From assembly GCA_026388155.1 (NCBI GenBank), contig JAPLKI010000022.1, positions 1 through 64,000 on the forward strand: DNA of 64,000 nt, read 5' to 3'. A program made the translations under genes and the position numbers. How positions within the stretch are numbered: the first letter of the stretch is position 1; every line of letters starts with the position of its first letter. The notes beneath the pieces were generated by a model. The model was not told where the DNA came from. It ran no database searches and saw only the letters and a list, made by a program, of their open reading frames with translations. Positions 34,315 through 43,234 of this stretch are shown here, one piece after another. Source of the DNA: Elusimicrobiota bacterium. GTDB taxonomy: Bacteria > Elusimicrobiota > Elusimicrobia > Elusimicrobiales > UBA9959.

Positions 34315-35078
34315 AAGCTGTCTCCCTTTGAAATCCCAGCGGAGTGCCGGAACTGCCCCGACCCCTTGAGTGTGGGACACTCAAAGCTCTCTCTTGAGCC
34401 CTCCTCCGCATCAATCCACCACTTTAGGTCGCAGTGCTTGGGATAACTGCTGCGCCAGTTAAACGGCGATTCCTTGAGCAGCGCCTTCCTGAGTTTGTGC
34501 GAGCACATAAATTTGCAGTATCTGAACTGAAAGCCCGAAATCTTGCTCAGACCAATGCTGCGGGTGAATCCGTTGGCTCTGGTCCCATAGCGGGTTATCA
34601 AAAATCTGGGATGGACAACCTCGCCGTCTGCTGTGCAGTAAAACTGGCTTTTGATAAAACCGCCGTAAAGCCAGTTCGCCGATTGGTAAACATAACCGGG
34701 CTTGCCGCGCAGGCCGTCAGCCCAACTAAACAAAACATGGACACCGGGAAAGTCCTGCTGTATCCGCTGGCCGCATAATTTCAAAAACATGCTTTCAGTA
34801 TTGCGTGGCATCTCGTCCAGCACGCAAAACCTGTTCAACTCCAGGTAATTATTCACTCCGAGCGAGGGGAACAGCCTGCGTATGGTGTGCATGGGCCGAG
34901 TGCCAAAACCCCAGAGCGCAACGCCGACCAGTTTCTCGCCTTTGAAGAGGCCATAGGTTATCTTCGTTATGGGCGGGCAGATGACGGCGTAATGATGTGC
35001 CGCAACAAACTCCCGGCCCGTTGTATTGCTGATGGGCGTTATGGATAAAGTGATATCGCTCGTTTCAGAGATAGTCAT
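34305..35078 (-). CDS. Mom-like adenine modification enzyme
   Basis: A 257-residue protein with a GNAT-like fold matching the phage Mu Mom family, which converts adenine in DNA to a carbamoylmethyl form that blocks restriction. Visible Mom signatures are Y-G-L-F-K-G-E-K-L-V-G-V-A, L-E-L-N-R-F-C-V, and F-S-W-A-D followed 10 residues later by Tyr in Y-V-Y-Q-S-A-N-W-L-Y-G-G, equivalent to the Asp and Tyr known to matter in Mu Mom. It overlaps terminase and portal genes, so it is expressed with packaging genes. The C-terminal extension is basic. Confidence 0.75.
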   Translation of the reverse strand: MTISETSDITLSITPISNTTGREFVAAHHYAVICPPITKITYGLFKGEKLVGVALWGFGTRPMHTIRRLFPSLGVNNYLELNRFCVLDEMPRNTESMFLKLCGQRIQQDFPGVHVLFSWADGLRGKPGYVYQSANWLYGGFIKSQFYCTADGEVVHPRFLITRYGTRANGFTRSIGLSKISGFQFRYCKFMCSHKLRKALLKESPFNWRSSYPKHCDLKWWIDAEEGSRESFECPTLKGSGQFRHSAGISKGDSLWE

Positions 35079-36483
35079 TGTATCTGCTCTGTCCAAAATC
35101 CGAGACATACTTGATATTCGGCGCTACTTTCTTCTTCCGTACGACTTCAAGTGCCAGCCAGAGCGCGTCCAATAAATCATCATCGCCCACTGGAAAGTGC
35201 AACAGTTCTTCCTCAAGTTCCGGCAAGGTGTTCGGCAGGCGGATTGCCCTGTTCTCAAAAAGCAGCGCCATCCCTCTTATGCGCCTTTGTTTATCGCCTT
35301 GTGAGGTGAGGCCCTTTATGTGCAGCTTCGATGTTTCCTCATCTACCCGTAAAAACTGAAGCATCGACTGCTGGTAGGCATTGTTCTCAATGCCCATTTC
35401 GGTAGGCTCATAAAACTTGTAGAGCCATTTGATGGTTTTGACCTGTTCAGGGAACTGTATGCTGTCCTTATGCGCCGCCAAAATATAAGCGTCCTTGTCG
35501 CCCTTTGGGATGCCCAAGACCACATAGGCGAATTTAGAATGGGCTTCCGTACTGCCGGTGGCCAGGTCCACGCCGATGTAAATATTCATGTCCTTCGGTT
35601 TTTCCGTGTAGCGGCAGGCGGTGAGCCACTCGATCTTGAAATCAGAGCCTTCCAACCCGGCGACGTCGTTTAACATCTGCGTCCGATATGCCAGGCTGCC
35701 CATATTGGATTTATATCTATCCAAAACGTCAGCCGGCCACTTCTCTGGGAATAGTATCTTCCGATTGCCGTTTTCATCGGTCCATTCCGCCCGCTGCTCG
35801 ATTATGCGCCAGTTCTTGAAGCCGGGGTCGGACATGATGTGTCCGGCCAAGTCGTCCTTATGCCAGCGGGTCATACAAACTATCAACTGGCCGGACGGCT
35901 CAAGAATAGGCATAACCGTTTGCTGGAACCAGGTGATGATCTTCTTTCGCTGGTGCGGGGTCTGGCTGTTCTTTTCGCTGTGCGGGTCGTCTATTACTAC
36001 CAGGTCGGCATGCTGGCTTACTATGGTGCCCAAAACGCCAGCTGCGGATATACTGGGCTCTTTTAAGACCTTATCCCGTGGAATCAGTATCTTCTCAGCC
36101 GTCCACATGCTGCTCAGTGTGTCCCAGTGGCCGTAGAGTTCCTGGAACTTCTCGCTGGAGATATGTGCCTTGATGGTTTGCAGGATGTCCTTGGCATTAC
36201 CCAGTACCTCGTTTAAAATAGAGATGCGCAGGTTCCGGTCCTGGGTAAGCCGCCACAGTGAATAGCCCACCGTGACAGCCGAAGTCTTTAGGTGTCCCCG
36301 GGGGCTCAAGAGCAGGATGAACCGGTGGTCCAGCAGTTCTTTATACCAGCGCAGGTGCAGATTGCTGATGTCGTGATATCCCAATACGTCTCGCGCAAAG
36401 CCAAAGAGGTCAAATAGCTTCTGCTGGACGCCGTTGCTGTCCAGGTGGGGGAAGGGCCCTTGATTGAGAATCTGTTTGCTCAT
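35065..36483 (-). CDS. terL: Terminase large subunit
   Basis: A 472-residue packaging motor. The ATPase part has L-S-P-R-G-H-L-K-T-S (Walker A variant) near residue 60 and L-V-V-I-D-D-P (Walker B) near 160, followed by the coupling region. The nuclease part has G-V-D-L-A-T-G-S near 310 and G-D-D-D-L-L-D-A-L-W near 440, the conserved acidic residues of the RNase H-like fold. It lies downstream of the putative small subunit. No strong ribosome-binding site, so coupling to the preceding small frame is likely. Confidence 0.9.
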   Translation of the reverse strand: MSKQILNQGPFPHLDSNGVQQKLFDLFGFARDVLGYHDISNLHLRWYKELLDHRFILLLSPRGHLKTSAVTVGYSLWRLTQDRNLRISILNEVLGNAKDILQTIKAHISSEKFQELYGHWDTLSSMWTAEKILIPRDKVLKEPSISAAGVLGTIVSQHADLVVIDDPHSEKNSQTPHQRKKIITWFQQTVMPILEPSGQLIVCMTRWHKDDLAGHIMSDPGFKNWRIIEQRAEWTDENGNRKILFPEKWPADVLDRYKSNMGSLAYRTQMLNDVAGLEGSDFKIEWLTACRYTEKPKDMNIYIGVDLATGSTEAHSKFAYVVLGIPKGDKDAYILAAHKDSIQFPEQVKTIKWLYKFYEPTEMGIENNAYQQSMLQFLRVDEETSKLHIKGLTSQGDKQRRIRGMALLFENRAIRLPNTLPELEEELLHFPVGDDDLLDALWLALEVVRKKKVAPNIKYVSDFGQSRYNDYL

Positions 36484-36680
36484 AGGAACCGTTTTGCCGC
36501 AAAAAAATTAGAAGTCCCGCTGAAACCAGACTGTCGCAAAATACGCAAAAGGGGAGCGTACCGAGTTCCGGCCTCAAAATTTACGCTATTTTTTCCATGT
36601 CCTGCCATCTTCATTCCTCGTCGGTAAAACCTGACATAATGGTGCATTATGTCAGGTGAATACTGCGCTTCCTTGCGCAT
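36480..36680 (-). CDS. Small frame between terminase subunits
   Basis: A 66-codon frame that fills the gap exactly: its ATG abuts the upstream stop and its stop overlaps the terminase start (ATGA). An internal ATG at 36608 has GAGGA upstream and would give 42 residues. The sequence is basic with no recognised domain. The perfect packing argues that ribosomes cross this region; whether the peptide matters is unknown. Confidence 0.35.
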   Translation of the reverse strand: MRKEAQYSPDIMHHYVRFYRRGMKMAGHGKNSVNFEAGTRYAPLLRILRQSGFSGTSNFFAAKRFL

Positions 36681-37223
36681 TCACTCGCCATTCGTGCCCT
36701 CAGGCGGCACGCTTGTCCCCTCGCCCGGATCAGTTTCCAAAGCGTCGGCTTTGCCCTCGCCCAGGTTAGCTTCTTGCCCCTGCTCAACAGACGCAATGGG
36801 AACCACTTCTCCCTTTATGAAGCGACCGAACCGCAGGATGGTTTCGTCGGTGAATTGAATCAGCGACCCACGTGAACCCGTCACGGAAGTGGTCATGAGC
36901 GCTTTGAGTTTCACAGCGGATTCGAGCATGGCCGCAACTTCCTTCGGCGCGGCCTGCGTGGCTTTCTGGATTCCCTGACGCAGATTGGCTTCCACGAACC
37001 GCCAAAAGAGCCGCTCGCGTTGCGTTGCCTTTTTGTCCTTGATTGTTCGCTTAGCCTGTTCGGTAATCTGCCCCGGTGCCCGTGCGCTATCGGCGCAGCG
37101 AAGTATGGAAGTGCGCGGTCTATTGAATTCCGTTGACAAGGCAGACGGGCTTTCACCTGCGGCGAGCCTCGCCACAATCTCGTTGGTTTCCTCTTGCGAA
37201 TATTTCGGTTTTCTTCCCTTCAC
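36681..37223 (-). CDS. Putative terminase small subunit
   Basis: A 180-residue protein. Residues 1-55 form a helix-turn-helix domain (S-Q-E-E-T-N-E-I-V-A-R-L-A-A-G-E-S followed by S-T-E-F-N-R-P-R-T-S-I). A central helical part (A-M-L-E-S-A-V-K-L-K-A-L) could be the oligomerisation core, and the tail is acidic and Gly-rich. HTH plus oligomerisation core and location just upstream of the large subunit are the hallmarks of TerS. Confidence 0.65.
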   Translation of the reverse strand: MKGRKPKYSQEETNEIVARLAAGESPSALSTEFNRPRTSILRCADSARAPGQITEQAKRTIKDKKATQRERLFWRFVEANLRQGIQKATQAAPKEVAAMLESAVKLKALMTTSVTGSRGSLIQFTDETILRFGRFIKGEVVPIASVEQGQEANLGEGKADALETDPGEGTSVPPEGTNGE

Positions 37224-37405
37224 TGTTCAATCTCCTGTATCCAGTCTTCTTTCAACTGCTTCCTGGTCTGGCGCTCATACTCACGATGGTATTTGCGTTC
37301 ATAGTCTCTGCGCCATTTACGTCCGCACTTCGTGTGGAACCGCTGATTTGCATATGTTGGCGTAAACGGCTCGTTGCAGTATTTGCAAAATTTGACTCTA
37401 TACAT
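37220..37405 (-). CDS. Small zinc-finger-like protein
   Basis: A 61-residue protein starting M-Y-R-V-K-F-C-K-Y-C-N-E-P-F. The pair C-K-Y-C followed by R-F-H-T-K-C-G gives a likely C2HC zinc site, after which the protein is a very charged Arg/Glu/Lys helix. Overlaps the terminase small subunit start (ATGA). Similar tiny zinc proteins occur next to phage packaging genes; role unknown. TTTCAGGAGG precedes the ATG. Confidence 0.6.
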   Translation of the reverse strand: MYRVKFCKYCNEPFTPTYANQRFHTKCGRKWRRDYERKYHREYERQTRKQLKEDWIQEIEQ

Positions 37406-37540
37406 TTTGGTTGGTTTCCTCCTGAAAGTCCATAAAACTGTTTAAACTGTTTAAGCGGCATTCGTCTGTTTTACGTCGAGCACAGTGGTTGTGCCGTCCG
37501 CTTTGTGAATTGGGAAGTTTCATATCATTGCGTTGCTGTT

Positions 37541-37954
37541 TTATAATGGTCTGCCCTGCACACGGCCTTTGGTAATCACCTGCACGCTTATTTCGCTGGC
37601 AAGTTTCGGTAATGCATCCCGGAGAGTCTCAAGAACGTCATTAGCCCACAAGTCCCGAAACGATTGTTCAGAGAGCGTCCTTCGGACATCATCCCGAACC
37701 AGGTGCTGAAACTCCTTGGTGCGGATAAACTCTTTGATCTGATTTTCCACAGCGTCGTTGAGGGTGTCCCATCCGATGCCCTTGATCATTGCCTCGCCGA
37801 ACATATAGGCGGCATCGTAAGAGAAGCGGTCCAGAACGACGCTTTTGTCTTCATCGTGCTTTTCTTGTTTTTGCGCCTTCGTCGTTGTATTCATCATTAT
37901 CACGTGTTCCGATGCTGTCCTACCCCACATCCCGTGTGTCCCTTTTTTCAACAT
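37541..37954 (-). CDS. Hypothetical helical protein
   Basis: A 137-residue protein starting M-L-K-K-G-T-H-G with AAAGGAGAA upstream, which decides the start over in-frame codons further up. After a Lys/Thr-rich part it is amphipathic helix with many Asp/Arg residues. It partly overlaps the preceding nuclease gene. No family recognised. The 135 bases after it (37406-37540) contain a repeated AAACTGTTTA and a possible 41-codon frame I cannot support. Confidence 0.5.
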   Translation of the reverse strand: MLKKGTHGMWGRTASEHVIMMNTTTKAQKQEKHDEDKSVVLDRFSYDAAYMFGEAMIKGIGWDTLNDAVENQIKEFIRTKEFQHLVRDDVRRTLSEQSFRDLWANDVLETLRDALPKLASEISVQVITKGRVQGRPL

Positions 37955-38300
37955 AGTGTTCTCCTTTCGTATCCACGATAGTTGGCTGTTGGTCAAGCCG
38001 GTGAATTCTGTAGATGCCGCGCAAAACAAATTCCCATACCTCCGCCTGCGGCCAGACCGAGAATGTCTTGTTGCGCCGGACCGCCACCGCGCCTGAGGTT
38101 ACCTGGATGAACCTTACCTCACTTGGCTGCCGGAGCGCGACAATATCAAACGCGCCGAAAAGGTCGCGTGCGCAGAATACAATGCCCCGGCCCGGTATCC
38201 AGCCCGGCTTGCCGAAGCTGCGCTCGACCAGATAGCCTTGCGTTTTGAGGTAGTCCGCGACCTTTTTCTCATGCATGTTGCCCTTTGACCGATTGCTCAT
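37920..38300 (-). CDS. Small PD-(D/E)XK-like nuclease
   Basis: A 126-residue protein starting M-S-N-R-S-K-G-N-M-H-E-K-K-V-A-D-Y-L. The core G-A-F-D-I-V-A-L-R followed by R-F-I-Q-V-T-S-G matches the D-...-(E/Q)-x-K layout of PD-(D/E)XK nucleases, but the Lys position is Thr, so activity is uncertain. Related proteins act as Holliday junction resolvases or single-strand nucleases in phage replication modules. Start overlaps the primase stop (ATGA). Confidence 0.6.
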   Translation of the reverse strand: MSNRSKGNMHEKKVADYLKTQGYLVERSFGKPGWIPGRGIVFCARDLFGAFDIVALRQPSEVRFIQVTSGAVAVRRNKTFSVWPQAEVWEFVLRGIYRIHRLDQQPTIVDTKGEHYVEKRDTRDVG

Positions 38301-41300
38301 ACGATTCCTCCTGTGACTGGTGTTGGGATTTGTGATAGCCTGGCAGCGGAAGCCGAGACCATGCCTGTGGGGGGATATTCAAACTCAAGATCACTGCCCA
38401 TGACGTCTCGTACTCTGGCCCGGAAATAGGGGGTATCTGCGGCAACTAAGGCTCTGGACCAGTTGTGGTGTCCGCCTTCTGCGCTGTTGCGAGGCCGGAA
38501 CCGAATTATGGCAGCTTCAGTGTTTCCAAACCGAACCAGTCGCGCTTGATTTTTGGCATTTTTATCGCCTATTTCAGATGGTTGCAAAAGGGTAATATGA
38601 TCTATTTCCCATTTGCAACCATCTGAAACGCTGTCCTTAAGTTCTCGAAAAGTTGATGTTTTTGCAGCACTTTCTGATGGATAGAGGTCGGGCCATAGGC
38701 CTGATATGCGTCCTGCTGCAAGCGGCAATCCGCACCGCGCCCTGCGGTATGCCTGCTCCAGTTTAGATCCCTCGTTATTAAGTATCTCCGCGAAGCCAGA
38801 TAAACGATCCACATCGATATCCAGCGGCACCTTGCAGAGGATATAAACATCCTTCATGCTGTCCGGATGAATAAGGCGTATGCGGTCTATGGCTTGGAGA
38901 GACTCCCGTTCGCGTTTAAGCTCCAGCACCCGCTGAACGCGCGGGTCCGGGTGAATGTCCACCTCTACGCCCAGCTTGGTCCCGCCGCGCATTCTATAGC
39001 CGCGCGGCGCTTTGGCGTACTCGCCCGGCAGATTGAGTGGTATAGGGTCGTCATCCCAGACTGAGCGTGCCATAGCCTCCACCGCCAGAGGCGGCGGTTG
39101 CTCCCGGCCTATGGTAAGGCTGGCTTCATAGTCCTTCCAGTCGTCCACGCCTCGTATGCGCCCGAAATGCGAGATGGTAGCGCCTTCCCATTCGCATGAA
39201 AGCGGTAAGCGCGTGGCAGTTTCGCCTGTAATGGCTTTCCGGACCGGCAATGGACAGACCACGAGTAGGCGGGTGGACTTGGCGAGCTTGCGGATGATGA
39301 GTTTGACGTGTTCAAGCCTTTTTGCGGCCTTGGCGTTGAAATCTGCCGCCGCACCGTCAAAGCCGAGTAACGATTGCCGGGAGAAGTTGGATGTGTGGCA
39401 CTGCGTGACGACGGCGTTTCTCCGGACCGGGATGGCGACGTGCTCCAGCTGCCCGCCAAACAGCCGTTTGGTTATCTCCTCGTCTGCGTCCGCGTCAATA
39501 ACCAGAAGCGGCCTAGTCCGGCCTATGAGTACCTTCCGCCGCCACCGGACGCTTACCCGGTTCTGACGCTCGGGCTTGCCGTTCACTAAGACGGCGACGT
39601 TGCGCTGCAACTCTACGGCATGAGAGGTGTCGCGTGGGAGGTTTATCTCTTTGGCCAGTTGCCGCAGGAGCCGCGCAATCTTCTCGCGCTCAGATTCTTC
39701 CAGTGCGCTGAGGCGTTCAAGTGCTTCAGCCTCCGGCATATCCGGTGTTATGCCGGTGTCGCCATCCTCGCTGCCCTCCGCGATGTCTGCCGCCTTGGCG
39801 ATGGCCTCGCGAGTGAGGCCCTTTGCCCTGAGCGCCGCGAGCGCGGGCCCACCCGCAGACAGCGCCGCGTAGATGTCCGCCAGGCAGTGAGTAAGCACTT
39901 CAACCTCACCGCCACCTGCCCAGCCAGGTACCTCGGTCAGCCGGTCGGGTGCAAATTGCAGGCCGCCAGCCAGTACCTCAACAACAGACTCGTCGCAGAT
40001 GACCATATCCGGTGGCGGATAGTCGGAAAGCATAGGCAGGTGTAAATATTCATGCGACCATATTCTCACGCCCGGCCCGTGGCTCTCCCATTGTTTGATC
40101 CATGGGCAGTGGTAGAAGTAAGCGCAGTGTTCCGCGTCCGAATTGCAAAGCGTTTTATAGACGTTGAGCCCAAGGCGGCCGGCTGCGTCAGCCGCGTCGG
40201 GTTTGCGGCACATGGTCTTGTGCTCGTGTGGCCGCCGCACTTCCATAGCCAGGGCGAGTCTGCCGCGCATAACGCGCACATTTGGCCCGGCCTCGCAAGA
40301 AAGCTCCGCAAACTGCTCCGCCAGGCGGTCGGCCAGGTCGATGGTGGGGACCATAATCCAAATGCGCAGGTCCCAGACTTCTTTGCGAGCCATTATCTCC
40401 TGCACCACCTGCATGGTTTTGCCCAAGCCCGCAGCCGCCTGGACCGCCAGCCTTGGCGCATCGCGCAGGTTGTCTATGCCGTACTGTGCTTTGACCGTTG
40501 CGCGGAGTTCTTCGGCAACTGCCGGTGGCAGCTTCCTGCCGAATCTGGCGCGGTGGCGGCGGGCGAGTTCCTTACGCGCCTGCGCAAGTGGCACAGCGCG
40601 GTTGAACCAACCAGATATAACGGATTTGAGTTGCGCAGATGCGTCGTCGCGGGCGAGTGGTTTAGAATCATAGCCAGGCTGGACGTTTGGAATAAGCCGC
40701 GCGGCCTTTCGGACGTTGCCGAAGCCTTTACGTCTGGCTCCGCTTATCATGGCCGCGACTTCGTCACGGGTCTGCTCTGCGGTCCAGCCGGGCAAAGTGT
40801 GCTTTTCACTTCGCGCAAGGATGTCTTGGTCCGGCCAACCGCAGGCCACCATCCTTGCGACCGCCCGTAGCATTGGCAGATGCCAGTTATTCGGGCATAG
40901 CTGGGCCATGAGCGCGTCTATGCCGGGTGAGGGGCCGCGAATGACGGTTGCAGGTGCGGCTGTCGGCAGAACCGGTTGTTCAGCCGGAAATGCCGCTTCA
41001 AGCTCTTCCGGCGCATAGCGATGCGGCGCGATTGCTTCAAACGTAGTAATCTCGGCCACGCGGCCCTTTTTACGCGGCCAGGCAACCGAGCCTCCCATGC
41101 GCATGACGCGCCCGGTATTAAAAACGGCTGTGTCTCCGCCTAACGCGACGGCTATGGCGCGGTTTATCCTGCGACAGGCCTCGGCATCGCGTAGCGGCTC
41201 CTGTAGCCGCCACCACAATTGCCCGCGTGAATATGGATGGTGACCGGTGATAACCTTGGCGGTGGGGGGAACTCCCTTCTCGGTGCACAACCTTTCAGCC

Positions 41301-41629
41301 TTGTCCAGAGCGCCCTCATCGTCGAAATCGGCGTATAAGGCAGTGAGCGCGTGAAAATCGGCGTCTGCTGCCCGCCTGTTTCGCGGCGTGTCTATCCGCC
41401 GCAGTGCCGCGCCGAGGTATAGGTTCTGCCCTGCCACGGAGTTCCGGGAGGCCGCGAAATCCGCAATGCTGTCCAGTTCCTGCGGGCAGAATAGCCGGGC
41501 GTGGCGCAGGCGGCCATCTGATGCGTCTGCCCAGGCCAACTCAACCAATGCGTCAGTCACCTGGCCAAATAAATGTCGCAGATGTGCGGCTATAGCCACC
41601 TTGTTTGGCCGGAGGAGTGGCTCGCTCAT
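38297..41629 (-). CDS. Primase-helicase
   Basis: A 1110-residue fusion. The N-terminal ~230 residues are an archaeo-eukaryotic primase-type (prim-pol) domain: L-Y-A-D-F-D with catalytic acids, V-I-T-G-H-H-P-Y-S-R-G-Q-L-W-W-R, and N-T-G-R-V-M-R-M-G-G-S. Around residue 435 the helicase/ATPase part has A-A-A-G-L-G-K-T (Walker A) and later M-V-I-C-D-E-S (Walker B). A Cys/His cluster (C-A-Y-F-Y-H-C) lies between them. It would prime and unwind phage DNA. ATG 41629 chosen for GGAG 6 bases upstream and ATGA overlap. Confidence 0.8.
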   Translation of the reverse strand: MSEPLLRPNKVAIAAHLRHLFGQVTDALVELAWADASDGRLRHARLFCPQELDSIADFAASRNSVAGQNLYLGAALRRIDTPRNRRAADADFHALTALYADFDDEGALDKAERLCTEKGVPPTAKVITGHHPYSRGQLWWRLQEPLRDAEACRRINRAIAVALGGDTAVFNTGRVMRMGGSVAWPRKKGRVAEITTFEAIAPHRYAPEELEAAFPAEQPVLPTAAPATVIRGPSPGIDALMAQLCPNNWHLPMLRAVARMVACGWPDQDILARSEKHTLPGWTAEQTRDEVAAMISGARRKGFGNVRKAARLIPNVQPGYDSKPLARDDASAQLKSVISGWFNRAVPLAQARKELARRHRARFGRKLPPAVAEELRATVKAQYGIDNLRDAPRLAVQAAAGLGKTMQVVQEIMARKEVWDLRIWIMVPTIDLADRLAEQFAELSCEAGPNVRVMRGRLALAMEVRRPHEHKTMCRKPDAADAAGRLGLNVYKTLCNSDAEHCAYFYHCPWIKQWESHGPGVRIWSHEYLHLPMLSDYPPPDMVICDESVVEVLAGGLQFAPDRLTEVPGWAGGGEVEVLTHCLADIYAALSAGGPALAALRAKGLTREAIAKAADIAEGSEDGDTGITPDMPEAEALERLSALEESEREKIARLLRQLAKEINLPRDTSHAVELQRNVAVLVNGKPERQNRVSVRWRRKVLIGRTRPLLVIDADADEEITKRLFGGQLEHVAIPVRRNAVVTQCHTSNFSRQSLLGFDGAAADFNAKAAKRLEHVKLIIRKLAKSTRLLVVCPLPVRKAITGETATRLPLSCEWEGATISHFGRIRGVDDWKDYEASLTIGREQPPPLAVEAMARSVWDDDPIPLNLPGEYAKAPRGYRMRGGTKLGVEVDIHPDPRVQRVLELKRERESLQAIDRIRLIHPDSMKDVYILCKVPLDIDVDRLSGFAEILNNEGSKLEQAYRRARCGLPLAAGRISGLWPDLYPSESAAKTSTFRELKDSVSDGCKWEIDHITLLQPSEIGDKNAKNQARLVRFGNTEAAIIRFRPRNSAEGGHHNWSRALVAADTPYFRARVRDVMGSDLEFEYPPTGMVSASAARLSQIPTPVTGGIV

Positions 41630-43218
41630 TGCTTTCTCCGCCATAGCCAGGCCTTTGCGATTGCTACGGTTAAGAGGTCTGACGCTTCACCGGCTCTTAT
41701 CCCGCTATGCACGGGGATGCGCCATTTGGCCAGAGCGGCCAGTAGTTTCTCTGATGCGGGCTTGCGCCGCCAGAATGCGTTCTCGGCTGCCAGTTGTGTG
41801 GCTGATGCGCGGCGGATGTAGTCCTCGCCGATGCCCTGCGCCAGTTCAAGGTCCACTGGTTGGGACTCAAGTGTGGTAGACGCTGCGAAGCGGTTCTTTG
41901 GCGACACTTCAACAACCCAGCCGTCACCTGAGCGTATAAGCAGCACCGTGCCCCGATCACCGGCTGAGGCGGCATAAAAAGTATTTGCGGCGGATATCCA
42001 GTGGAACTGCCGTGGGCAGGGAACAACGCGGTTGGCGCGGACTAAAGAAGAGACCAGCGCGGTCTCGCGGTCTCTTACTTCGAGCGCTTCGGTTACTGTA
42101 TTTTCCTCTGCCTCGTCCGGGTCCAGGCCGAATAGCACGGGCGCTTGGATGAGTTTATGCTTACGCGATGCGCCCGCGAGGTCGATTATCAGGCAGTCTT
42201 CCTTGCCGGGGAAGATTCTGGTGCCGCGCCCTATCATCTGGAGGTAGAGTGTCTTGGACTGCGTGGGGCGGGCGATTATGATGGCATCAATGGACGGCTC
42301 GTCAAAACCCTCGGTCAGGACGGCGCAGTTGGCCACGACCATAGTCTCGCCGGTCTTTAAGCGGGTTAGAATTGCCCTGCGCTCTTCAATAGGCGTTTCC
42401 CCGCATAACCATTCAGCCGCCTCACCACGATTTTTAAGCGTTTCGGCTGTGCGCCGCGCCTGATCCACGGTAACCGTGAAGATTAAAGCTTTGCGGCCTT
42501 TTGCATGGTCTTGGTAGGCGTTGGCGGTTGCCTCGGCTGCCCCGGCGCGGAGCATGGCATCGCCAAGTTCGCCCTGATTGTAGTCGCCGTGTACTGTGGC
42601 GATAGCATCCATGTCGAAGTCCAGCGCGACTTGCTTTAAGCGCAGGTCCACAAGCCAGCCGTCCTTGATGGCTTGCAGCAATTGCATCTGGTAAACGATT
42701 CCCTCGAAGGATTCGTCGAGTCCCAGGCTGTCGCCGCGCTCGACGGTAGCTGTAAGCCCTAATGCAGGCGTGCCGCCTGGTTTGAAGCAGCCGAGTGCGT
42801 CCATAGTCCGGAGGTAGCTGTCGGCGGCTGCGTGATGCGCTTCGTCAACCACGATCTGGTCGAAGCCGGACAGGCTCTTAAGGCGGTTTTGTCGTGAGAC
42901 TGTCTGTATTGAGGCGAATACAACCTGCGCGTCTGTCTCGTTACGTTCCGCCTTAACTACGCCGGTGGAAGCCTCGGGCCACACGGCGCGGATGGCGCGT
43001 AACGGCTGCTCGATAAGTTCGTCGCGGTGCGCGAGCCACAAGGTCCGTCCTCCCATACGCTTTGCGATTGAGAGACCAGTTAGGGTCTTGCCGCAGCCCG
43101 TGGGCAGGTTAATTATCCCGCGCCTAAGGCCGCCATCCAGCTTGCTATTCCAAGCCTGGATGGCGGCCTCCTGGTAGGGGCGAAGGACAATGCCGGTGTC
43201 TTGCTGGTCGTTTTCCAT
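41626..43218 (-). CDS. DEAD/DEAH superfamily 2 helicase
   Basis: A 530-residue SF2 helicase. Motif I is P-T-G-C-G-K-T-L-T near residue 42, motif II V-D-E-A-H-H, motif III G-L-T-A-T, and motif VI Q-M-I-G-R-G-T-R near residue 310. The layout matches phage and restriction-type DNA helicases that open forks or remodel DNA. The C-terminal ~150 residues are unique. No good ribosome-binding site precedes ATG 43218; an upstream in-frame ATG at 43257 is an alternative. Confidence 0.85.
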   Translation of the reverse strand: MENDQQDTGIVLRPYQEAAIQAWNSKLDGGLRRGIINLPTGCGKTLTGLSIAKRMGGRTLWLAHRDELIEQPLRAIRAVWPEASTGVVKAERNETDAQVVFASIQTVSRQNRLKSLSGFDQIVVDEAHHAAADSYLRTMDALGCFKPGGTPALGLTATVERGDSLGLDESFEGIVYQMQLLQAIKDGWLVDLRLKQVALDFDMDAIATVHGDYNQGELGDAMLRAGAAEATANAYQDHAKGRKALIFTVTVDQARRTAETLKNRGEAAEWLCGETPIEERRAILTRLKTGETMVVANCAVLTEGFDEPSIDAIIIARPTQSKTLYLQMIGRGTRIFPGKEDCLIIDLAGASRKHKLIQAPVLFGLDPDEAEENTVTEALEVRDRETALVSSLVRANRVVPCPRQFHWISAANTFYAASAGDRGTVLLIRSGDGWVVEVSPKNRFAASTTLESQPVDLELAQGIGEDYIRRASATQLAAENAFWRRKPASEKLLAALAKWRIPVHSGIRAGEASDLLTVAIAKAWLWRRKQ

Positions 43219-43234
43219 GGGGGGAAGCCTATGC

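Noticed and set aside
37406-37540. 41-codon minus frame between two small phage genes
   Set aside because: No ribosome-binding site and low-complexity sequence; cannot be supported.
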